Shown: piece by piece, positions 5,980 through 13,102 of the stretch
Layout: each line of letters opens with the position of its first letter
How positions within the stretch are numbered: the stretch's first letter is position 1
Position numbers and translations under genes: made by a program
Notes under the pieces: model-generated
What the model was told of the DNA's origin: nothing
The model's input: the letters and a program-made list of their open reading frames with translations, nothing else
Databases searched by the model: none
Source: Desulfovibrionaceae bacterium UBA930
Lineage (GTDB): Bacteria; Desulfobacterota; Desulfovibrionia; Desulfovibrionales; Desulfovibrionaceae
Direction of reading: 5' to 3'
Assembly (NCBI GenBank): GCA_002293605.1
Contig: DBDO01000052.1
Location: 1-13,470 of the forward strand
DNA length: 13,470 bases

Positions 5980-8019
5980 ATGTCTTCAATTTCCCTACGG
6001 AGCGGGCGTCCTGGCGGGCCGCAGGTAGAGGCGCTGCGGGAATCGCGTGACCTCAGAGCGGCTGTTTCCCCTCAAAGCATTTATTCCTACGATGAAAAGC
6101 GGGCCGACTATGTGCAGTACCCGCAAGGGGCGGGGGACGGGTGGGAAAAGCTCTCGTCCGCCTTATCCAAACTCAACCCCCAACTCAATCAGATGGCCGC
6201 CGTGCAGGAAGAACGCTTCTTCATGGAGCAGACAGCAATAGGCAAGAGCCTCATGAGCGAGAACCAAAAGGCGTGGTCTGAGTTCATCAAGGAGAACCCC
6301 CAATACGCCGGACTCAACCCCCACCTGGAGCGCGGCTACAAAGGCGCGGAACTGGCGACCAAGGCGCAGAGCTACCACGCGGCCCTCCAGAATCATTATA
6401 CGACAGGCGGGCTGGTGAATGAAACGGACCCGGAAAAGGTTCAAGCGAAAGTGGGCGAGTTCACAAAGAACTGGACTGCCGAGCACATCACCGAGCAGTA
6501 TGAGCCTGAACTGTATGCCGAACACTTCCTGAAGGCCGTCACAGCCTCGGAAGGCGCTCTTATGAACCGGCATACCGGCGACAGGGCAGAGGAACACCTG
6601 AAGCTGGCGGAGGAGAAGTACGGACAACTCTTTGCTTCTGACATAGATTCCGCCCTGGACAATACCCCGAACATCTCCAATCCGCAGGTTTTATCCGGCG
6701 CTCTGGATACACTGGCTTCCCGTGCCGCGAATCTGATACAAGCTATGGAAACGTCCGGCGTTCCGCGCTCTCGTGCAATAGCCGTCATCGGGAATGCCGT
6801 TCTTAATATTGCCAAGGCCGAGGGAGAAGAGGGCCACGGAGCAGAAATTCTCTCCCTTGCAAAGAGGATCAAGACTGAGGCGGGTGTTCTCGGGAGCAGC
6901 CCGGAGTTTCAGGGGAAAGTACATGCCCTCCATGATGAGTGGAAACAAGAACGCCGCCAGAAGAACAGCGAATATATCCAGATGTGGCACTTCAATAAGG
7001 CCAAGGCGCAGGAGAAGGCTGTGACCTCCATCGGCGGGAAATTTATGCACTGCCTCAAAAACGGCCTCCCCGCCCCTACGGTGCAGGATATCGTGGCCCT
7101 GCCGGATGTCGGCCCGGAGCATCTGGACGTGGCCGCCTCGCTCTCCAACACCTTCAATAGCCTCGCCACACATAAGCCTATTATGGATCAACAGAGGACG
7201 GCGGAATATGCGGCTGATATGCATCTTGCTCAAACAGGCAGAATGACTCCAGAGCAAGCGGTGTTGAAGGCGGAAAAATACGGGAGGGAGAACTGGATGC
7301 CCCTGTATTCTGCCGCAAGTGCAGGGCAGGATGAAGCCGATCCTGTCAGTGCCGTCCTGAAAGGCCATGATTTCAAAAACTCTGAAGACATACTGGTAGG
7401 GCAGCTTTTCGCAGGCAACGCTCCTGCGGCGGACAGCCCTATATTCAAAGCCCGCGTTGTTGAGGCCAAAGCTACGCTTGCCGACAAAGTGGCGGTATAT
7501 GTGGAGGAGGGAGTGCGAAAAAATGAGCCGAGAACACCAGCAGCTATCCGCAACTTCCTCAACACGCAGGCGCGTGAGATTGGTGCCGATCCCTACTTCC
7601 GCGACACAGGAACACAACGCGACATCATCAGCCCGGAAGAGCGTCAGAGAATGGCAACGCCGGAATATTGGAGCACGAACAATAGGCTCCACATTAGAGA
7701 AACGGAAGATGTCGATAAATTACTCAATGCATCCCTCAAACACGATAAAAAGACTGTCATCGGGTTCCTTAATAAATACGGTGTGTTACCTGAACTTATT
7801 GATAGCTTCATCGAAAATCAAGCCTATCTTCATAATATAGACATTGAAGCCGCCGCCAGAAAGTATAATGAAACGCTCCGTAAGGAAGAGAAGGCAAGGG
7901 AGTGGTCCAAAATGGTTGATCCCTACTTTGGTTTATATACAGCACCCGTAAAGGAGGAATATGACGGAACAACAGAAACCGGACATTCTCGATCTCAAGC
8001 TCCAAGCTCTACGAGATAA
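5980..8019 (+). CDS. Internal virion protein, T7 gp15-like
   Basis: The 679-residue product is soluble, helix-rich and rich in Glu, Lys and Ala, as is T7 gp15 (747 residues). In T7, gp15 with gp16 forms the ejected core that spans the periplasm and helps motor the DNA in. I assign it by position between the gp14 and gp16 homologues, size and composition. I see no enzymatic motif. The ATG at 5980 has AAGGAG 5 bases upstream and lies 9 bases after the gp14 stop. The 3' part (about 7690-7870) is visibly richer in AT than its surroundings. The last 59 bases overlap the start of gp16. The final 20 or so residues (DGTTETGHSRSQAPSSTR) look like an out-of-frame reading of that gene rather than a conserved tail. 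Confidence 0.8.
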   Translation: MSSISLRSGRPGGPQVEALRESRDLRAAVSPQSIYSYDEKRADYVQYPQGAGDGWEKLSSALSKLNPQLNQMAAVQEERFFMEQTAIGKSLMSENQKAWSEFIKENPQYAGLNPHLERGYKGAELATKAQSYHAALQNHYTTGGLVNETDPEKVQAKVGEFTKNWTAEHITEQYEPELYAEHFLKAVTASEGALMNRHTGDRAEEHLKLAEEKYGQLFASDIDSALDNTPNISNPQVLSGALDTLASRAANLIQAMETSGVPRSRAIAVIGNAVLNIAKAEGEEGHGAEILSLAKRIKTEAGVLGSSPEFQGKVHALHDEWKQERRQKNSEYIQMWHFNKAKAQEKAVTSIGGKFMHCLKNGLPAPTVQDIVALPDVGPEHLDVAASLSNTFNSLATHKPIMDQQRTAEYAADMHLAQTGRMTPEQAVLKAEKYGRENWMPLYSAASAGQDEADPVSAVLKGHDFKNSEDILVGQLFAGNAPAADSPIFKARVVEAKATLADKVAVYVEEGVRKNEPRTPAAIRNFLNTQAREIGADPYFRDTGTQRDIISPEERQRMATPEYWSTNNRLHIRETEDVDKLLNASLKHDKKTVIGFLNKYGVLPELIDSFIENQAYLHNIDIEAAARKYNETLRKEEKAREWSKMVDPYFGLYTAPVKEEYDGTTETGHSRSQAPSSTR

Positions 8020-11000
8020 GTGGAACCAACGCGCAAACGCCTCAATCGAAACCACACAGTCTGCCCCCACAGAAGCATCCCCTTCTGCCCAGATACAGCC
8101 GCAACAGCCTCCCCAAACACAGCCCGAAGAAAACACCACCACCACGCCCACAGAAGGCGGCGACAGCACAGACGACACCGGCCTTGGCGGCACACTGCTG
8201 GACATAGGCAAGGGCGCTCTGGCTGGCGCGTATGACGCCGTGGCCGAAACCGTCAACCTCGGCTCGGACGCCATCAACCTGTTCCGGGATGAGGGCGACA
8301 AAATAGGCGACTTCATGGATTCCGCCGAGGAAAACTTCGGCTACACCCCGCAGACCCTTGCGGGCGGCCTTGCCAAAAGCATCTCGCAGTTTGCTGCCGG
8401 TTTCATCGGCGCGGGCAAGTTCCTCAAAACGGCGAAGCTGCTGCAAGGCACAGGCAAGGCGGCGACAGTCGGCAGGGGCATGGCGGAAGGCGCTCTTGCC
8501 GACTTCACGGTCTTTGACGCCAATGAAGAGCGCCTGTCCAACCTTATCCAGTCCTGCCCGGCTGTGGCAAACCCCATCACTGACTTCCTGGCCGCCAAAG
8601 AAGACGACCCGGCTGTGCTCGGGCGCTTGAAAAATACCATTGAGGGCATGGGGCTTGGTCTTGCCGGTGAGGCATTGGTGGTGCTGGTCAAGGGTATGAA
8701 AACGGCCCGCACCGCCAAAACTGTTGCAGAGGCTGAAGATGCTGTTGTACAGACCGGGGAGGAACTGAAAAACCTCCAAGGTCGCAGTACGGCACATGAA
8801 ACAGGCGTGACCGGGCTGTCCAGAGCCAATCAGTCCATCATGGATTCAGCAGACTTTAAGGCTGCTAAAACGGGTAATGAAGAAGCTGCGTCCCGTATAG
8901 TGGATCAAATCTGGACCGAAAAACAAACGCAGGAGCTTACGGCCAAGCTTGACCCGAACAAAGAAACAGTCTTTATCTCTGTGCCGAGCTCGTCAGGAGC
9001 TAATAAGCTACCGGATGCGCTCGGGAAAAAACTGGAGGCCGAACTCGGCGGGAAATTTCTAGATTCCGGTTTTACGGCGACTGCCCCTACGGAAATGAAG
9101 TTCATTTCCCCTACCGACAGACCCTTCGCAAAGCGAGGTTATACCCCGACTAATGATGAATTGTTGCAAGCCCTCAAAGGCAAACAGATTGTCGTTGTTG
9201 AAGACATCCTGACTACAGGGGCGTCAGCCCGGCAGTTCATCACCGCCTTACGCAAGGAGGGCATTGACGTGACCACGGTGGCCGGGCTGATGGGGGATGC
9301 CCGTATTGACGCGCCGCCGCAACTGGTCGATAAGTTGCAACGCACGCTGCGGAACGCCGGGATGGATGTAAAGGGCAAACCATTGGCTCAACTCTTATCC
9401 AAAGGCGAGATTCAGGTTCTTATACAACGCATTAACAAGGCAGGGAGCAATGAAGAACGAACAGAACTTGCCGCAAGACTTCAAGGGCTACTCAACGAAA
9501 GAGCTTCTGGAACTGTGGGCCAGCATCCCGCAACGCCGGTACGGCGACCCGGAAGTTCCGAGCGAGAAGGTTTTGGCAATGAGAGGCCTTCTGGCGAATT
9601 ATCGTCTGGCACCGGTGCATTGGGGCTTTACGAAGGAAGGACATTCGAACGAGCGGGCGAAAGCGGATATGGTCCAGGCCAAGAAGTTGCTGGCTCCCTT
9701 CGGGATGGACCCGGCACCTTGGGCGGACGCGGAGGGGAACAGGATTCCGTAGTCGATGATCTTGTTGCCGATGTCTCGGAGGTGATGGAGAGCGGGGGCA
9801 AGGTTGAGTTGAATGTTCGGGAAATCACCCCGGAAGACGCCCTCAGCGCTGCTTTACCGGCAGAAAAGGGCGTGGCCACCCGCGCCGCACCGCTGAAGAC
9901 AGAGGACATGCAGAAGCTGGTTGCCAGAGCCATCAGCAGTGGGAAAAGCACTGCTGATGAGGTTGCCAACGAAATCATGATCGGCAATACGGGCCGCATT
10001 AGCTTTAACAGCCCTGACGAACTTGCGCTCCATAAAGAGATCTTCTTCCAGTTCCACGAGCAGACACTCAAAGGCAAGGGTGTGGAGACACATCAGGAAA
10101 TCCTGAACAACAGCGCTGAATGGATGGAAAGCATGTCCCTCCAGGGTGTTCTGGACGCGGCGGCACATGACAGGGAAACCATGCAAAGCCTTGCGGTCAG
10201 AGCCGAGACGTACAAATCGTTAGCGAAGACCTACGGCCAAAAGTTTCTGGATCTGGAGCAGCAGATCGCGCTCCACGGCTCAAGCGATGCATTGCTGAAA
10301 GAGCTTGAACACGTCAACCGGGTCGTTCAGGATCTCTCACTGGCCTCCAAAGACATTACCACTGCCAGCGCCCGCGTCACCAGCGCCGGAAAGATCAACG
10401 CGCCCTACCTGTCGCTAGAGCAGACCAGCGCCATCCTCAAGGCTGCGGACGGTGATCCTGAAAAGTTCCTCAGAATCCAGAATATGATGAAAAGGGGGCG
10501 TCTTGGCAGGCTCGGCCACACTATCAAGGAAATCGTCATCAACGGCTTGCTCTCTTCCCCCAAAACGCACTTCGCCAACATCGGCGGAAACTTCCTCAAA
10601 GCAGCGCTCATGCCTGCGGATAAGATGCTCGGCGGCGTCTATATGGGGGACAGCCGGATAGTGAGGGAAGGAGCGGAAACCTATTTCGGCCTGTTCAAAT
10701 ATCTGGGCGAATCGTGGAAGGCTGCCAAAATGGCCGCGAAGATGGGCGACAACATTCTGGACCGGGGGCATCAGGTCATGGATGCCCGGCATCAGCCTAT
10801 CCTCGGCACCTATGAGAAGATCAAGGAAGATATCCTGTTGCTCAGGATAGCCAAAGGAGGAGATTCCACCAAAGAATTAACCCCTCTGGAAGAACTCCAG
10901 GCCCGCGCCTTTTCCTTTCTCGGCTTTCCCTCTCGCGCTCTCATAGGCGCGGATGAGTGGTTCAAGCAGATCAACTACCGGGCCAACATCCACGGCAAGC

Positions 11001-12382
11001 TCATGGCCGAAGCCATGACCAAATTCGGAAACGATACCGCCAAAATTCAGGACTTTGTAGAGCGCGGCATGCGGGAGGCCTTTGAGGTCAGCGGACGCGG
11101 CACAGATGCTGCCGGGCTGCGCTATGGACAAGAGGCTACCTGGACCCAGGCGCTCAAAGACGATGCCTATTTCAACGGCGGTCTGGGGCAGGGTTTCTAC
11201 AACCTTGTCAACCAGTACCCGCCGCTCCGGCTGGTTATGCCCTTCATCCGCACCCCGACCAACCTCATTCGTGACTTTGTAGCGCATACCCCCGGCTTGA
11301 ACATGCTGACCAAGCGTTTCAAAGATGCGGTTGCAGAGGGCGGGGAGCGGAAGGCCCAGGCCATTGGGGCCATGGCTACCGGAACCATGCTCTGGACCAG
11401 CGCCATCGGGCTTGCCTATTCCGGCAGAATGACAGGCGGCTACCCGAAAGACCCGGCCACCAGACAGGCCTGGATTGATTCCGGCATAGAGCCTTATTCC
11501 TTCCGCATTGGGGATACCTACATCTCCTTTGCCCGCATGGACCCCTTTGCTACTTTCTTCGGCATTGCGGCAGATTATGCGGAATACTCCCGCAACTGGA
11601 ACGACAGCGCCAAGGGGAACTTTGTATCCGGCGCTATTTTGTCGCTCGGGAACAACCTGCTTTCCAAGTCCTACCTCACCGGCCTCACGGATTTGATTGA
11701 CGCCCTCGGTGATTCGTCAGTCGATTCAAAAGCCATGCAGCGCTATGTGCAGCGCTCGGTCACCATGTTCATCCCCTATAGTTCCGGCCTGCGCTTCACG
11801 CGCCAGCTTGCGGATGACAGCATGCGGGAAGTTCGCGCAGGCTTTGACGGCATTCTCGACACCCTTCAGAACACGCTTCCAGGGGCATCCACACTTCTGC
11901 CTGAGCGGCGTTCATGGATCACCGGAAAGGCCATCCCCTACAATACCTTCTGGGGAGAGCACAAAGACGATGTGGTGGCGAACGAGCTTGCCCGGCTTGG
12001 GGATAACCTCGACATAGGCGCACCCTCCCGGCGCTACAAGGGGGTTCTGCTGGACGGCAATCAATATTCCCGTCTCTGTGAGCTTCAGGGGAGCATCAAA
12101 ATAGGCGGACAAACGCAGCACGAACGGCTCGCTGCGCTCATGAAGTCCGCTTCCTACGACCTCGACAGAAGGAGCATTCCCGATTCTCCCGGCGACTTGG
12201 ATAACCCCCGTACCGTATTGGTGGAGAAGGTTATTCGTGAATACCGAAAGGCGGCGCAAAAGGCGATTCTCAGGGAGGACAGCGCACTCCGCGAGGCGGC
12301 GGATAAGGAACAGAAAACTCGCATTGCAGCGCGGCGTGGGGATGCGGCGCAACTGCAACAACTTTTGACAATGCCCAGGTAA
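7961..12382 (+). CDS. Large internal virion protein, gp16-like, with phosphoribosyltransferase domain
   Basis: The 1473-residue product (T7 gp16 is 1318) is the last of the ejected internal proteins; its role is to cross the envelope and help DNA entry. Residues 1-70 are a disordered Gln/Pro/Thr-rich head, followed by Ala/Gly-rich amphipathic segments (about 80-160). Residues 335-470 form a type-I phosphoribosyltransferase-like domain: a first strand ending VFISVPSSSGANKLP (337-351) and the PRPP loop IVVVEDILTTGAS (410-422) with the acidic pair E414-D415. Residues 497-597 are a Gly/Arg/Ser-rich linker over a nested ORF. The C-terminal half has motifs typical of large ejected phage proteins: LLSSPKTHFANIGGN (863-877), PFIRTPTNLIRDF (from 1094), and a hydrophobic segment near 1132-1155. 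No SLT-type transglycosylase motif is visible, unlike T7 gp16. Start ATG 7961 follows AAAGGAGG by 3 bases. Confidence 0.88.
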   Translation: MTEQQKPDILDLKLQALRDKWNQRANASIETTQSAPTEASPSAQIQPQQPPQTQPEENTTTTPTEGGDSTDDTGLGGTLLDIGKGALAGAYDAVAETVNLGSDAINLFRDEGDKIGDFMDSAEENFGYTPQTLAGGLAKSISQFAAGFIGAGKFLKTAKLLQGTGKAATVGRGMAEGALADFTVFDANEERLSNLIQSCPAVANPITDFLAAKEDDPAVLGRLKNTIEGMGLGLAGEALVVLVKGMKTARTAKTVAEAEDAVVQTGEELKNLQGRSTAHETGVTGLSRANQSIMDSADFKAAKTGNEEAASRIVDQIWTEKQTQELTAKLDPNKETVFISVPSSSGANKLPDALGKKLEAELGGKFLDSGFTATAPTEMKFISPTDRPFAKRGYTPTNDELLQALKGKQIVVVEDILTTGASARQFITALRKEGIDVTTVAGLMGDARIDAPPQLVDKLQRTLRNAGMDVKGKPLAQLLSKGEIQVLIQRINKAGSNEERTELAARLQGLLNERASGTVGQHPATPVRRPGSSEREGFGNERPSGELSSGTGALGLYEGRTFERAGESGYGPGQEVAGSLRDGPGTLGGRGGEQDSVVDDLVADVSEVMESGGKVELNVREITPEDALSAALPAEKGVATRAAPLKTEDMQKLVARAISSGKSTADEVANEIMIGNTGRISFNSPDELALHKEIFFQFHEQTLKGKGVETHQEILNNSAEWMESMSLQGVLDAAAHDRETMQSLAVRAETYKSLAKTYGQKFLDLEQQIALHGSSDALLKELEHVNRVVQDLSLASKDITTASARVTSAGKINAPYLSLEQTSAILKAADGDPEKFLRIQNMMKRGRLGRLGHTIKEIVINGLLSSPKTHFANIGGNFLKAALMPADKMLGGVYMGDSRIVREGAETYFGLFKYLGESWKAAKMAAKMGDNILDRGHQVMDARHQPILGTYEKIKEDILLLRIAKGGDSTKELTPLEELQARAFSFLGFPSRALIGADEWFKQINYRANIHGKLMAEAMTKFGNDTAKIQDFVERGMREAFEVSGRGTDAAGLRYGQEATWTQALKDDAYFNGGLGQGFYNLVNQYPPLRLVMPFIRTPTNLIRDFVAHTPGLNMLTKRFKDAVAEGGERKAQAIGAMATGTMLWTSAIGLAYSGRMTGGYPKDPATRQAWIDSGIEPYSFRIGDTYISFARMDPFATFFGIAADYAEYSRNWNDSAKGNFVSGAILSLGNNLLSKSYLTGLTDLIDALGDSSVDSKAMQRYVQRSVTMFIPYSSGLRFTRQLADDSMREVRAGFDGILDTLQNTLPGASTLLPERRSWITGKAIPYNTFWGEHKDDVVANELARLGDNLDIGAPSRRYKGVLLDGNQYSRLCELQGSIKIGGQTQHERLAALMKSASYDLDRRSIPDSPGDLDNPRTVLVEKVIREYRKAAQKAILREDSALREAADKEQKTRIAARRGDAAQLQQLLTMPR
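8963..9370 (+). other. Phosphoribosyltransferase-like domain inside the gp16 gene
   Basis: Encodes about residues 335-470 of the gp16-like protein. The hallmark is four hydrophobic residues, an acidic pair, I/L, then T-T-G-A-S (410-422), which in type-I PRTases binds the ribose 5-phosphate of PRPP. A helix (ARQFITALRKEG) and strand (DVTTVAGL) follow, as expected in the fold. The upstream half (VPSSSGANKLP..., then a flexible basic loop with DRPFAKRGYTP) suits the PRTase core and mobile loop. In an 80-codon hand count here, about 45% of third positions are G or C, against about 70% further on in the same gene, which suggests separate origin. The substrate base cannot be deduced. Confidence 0.72.
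9450..9752 (+). CDS. Nested ORF inside the gp16 gene, +1 frame (100 aa)
   Basis: ATG 9450 to TAG 9752 encodes 100 residues beginning MKNEQNLPQDFKGYSTKELL and ending WADAEGNRIP, wholly within the gp16 gene. The product looks like a normal small soluble protein: amphipathic helices (TKELLELWASIP, SEKVLAMRGLLANYRL, ADMVQAKKLLAPFGM), several Trp and balanced charge. The gp16 frame here gives a low-complexity linker. By hand count about 72% of third codon positions are G or C in the nested frame, against about 42% in the gp16 frame, and the frame's second position is the GC-poorest, as in real genes. AAGG (9437-9440) lies 9 bases before the ATG, a moderate ribosome binding site. The frame is open back to a TAA at 9369-9371. 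I recognise no family. It may instead be reached by frameshifting from gp16, or be a remnant of a captured gene. Confidence 0.5.
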   Translation: MKNEQNLPQDFKGYSTKELLELWASIPQRRYGDPEVPSEKVLAMRGLLANYRLAPVHWGFTKEGHSNERAKADMVQAKKLLAPFGMDPAPWADAEGNRIP

Positions 12383-12391
12383 AGGAGGCGA

Positions 12392-13102
12392 ATGGAAGAA
12401 AAAATCACCTACACCTATGCCGGAGACGGCAGCAAAAAGGTGTTCCCCATCAACTGGCCTTATATCGACAAAGATTTTGTCCGCGTTTACCTGCAAGACG
12501 CCCAGAGGGGCGAAGCGAAAAAAGACATCACCGCCTCCTGCCGCTGGCTGTCCGATTCCCAGATTGAAATCTGCCCCGATCCTCCCCCTTATGGTTCAAC
12601 GGTGACCATCACACGCGAGACGCCCTTTGACCGCCCTCTGGCCGTCTTTCGGGACGGCTCAGTGCAGCTTGCAGATGATCTCAATACCGTCAGCACGCAG
12701 ATGATTCACATCACACAAGAAGGCCGGGACTACACCGGCCTTGTCCACAATCTCGTGCAAAACGCCAGCGGCATCCTTGAAGACTACAAAACCCTCGGCA
12801 TTGCCGTAGATGACCTCCCCTATGGCCGCATGGCCTCAAGCTCATGGAACCCGGCAACGGCCATGCTTACCCTGTACATCCCCCAAGGCCGCCCCGGCGT
12901 TCGTGGGCCGACAGGGCCTCCGGGCCAGGGAGAGAAGGGGGAGCAGGGCATACAAGGCGTTCCCGGTCCTGCCGGGCAGGTGCCTTTGGTGGACGTGATT
13001 GACTGCGGCGGGCCGTATGACGCGGAGCGCATAACCATTATTGACGGCGGCGGGCCGTATGATTTCAAGGAAAAGGAGGAAGAAAACCATGCCGCTTTAT
13101 AG
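12392..13102 (+). CDS. Tail fibre adaptor, T7 gp17 N-terminal domain plus collagen-like stalk
   Basis: The 236-residue product begins with the domain that attaches T7 gp17 to the tail: TYTYAGDGSKKVFPINWPYI, then 'DFVRVYL', 'TITRETPFDRPLAVFRDGSVQLADDLN' and 'QMIHITQEGRDY'. T7 gp17 has LTYQLDGSNRDFNIPFEYL, 'LVDFTDGSILRAYDLN' and 'QTMHVAEEARD' at the same places. From residue 166 there are Gly-X-Y triplets (four, a short GQ interruption, then six), likely a collagen-like trimeric stalk. The C-terminus holds two copies of a DxGGPYD motif (IDCGGPYD at 203-210, IDGGGPYD at 217-224) and an acidic-basic tail. It is far shorter than T7 gp17 (553 residues) and lacks a receptor-binding region, so it probably serves as a connector to the following fibre protein. 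ATG 12392 follows AAAGGAGG by 3 bases; the gene overlaps the next by 14 bases. Confidence 0.9.
   Translation: MEEKITYTYAGDGSKKVFPINWPYIDKDFVRVYLQDAQRGEAKKDITASCRWLSDSQIEICPDPPPYGSTVTITRETPFDRPLAVFRDGSVQLADDLNTVSTQMIHITQEGRDYTGLVHNLVQNASGILEDYKTLGIAVDDLPYGRMASSSWNPATAMLTLYIPQGRPGVRGPTGPPGQGEKGEQGIQGVPGPAGQVPLVDVIDCGGPYDAERITIIDGGGPYDFKEKEEENHAAL
12998..13062 (+). repeat. Direct repeat coding for a duplicated DxGGPYD motif
   Basis: Two 23-base copies, 12998-13020 and 13040-13062, differ at one base and lie 42 bases apart (14 codons, in frame). They encode IDCGGPYD and IDGGGPYD near the C-terminus of the fibre adaptor. The near-identity at DNA level suggests recent duplication or conversion. 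Confidence 0.85.
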
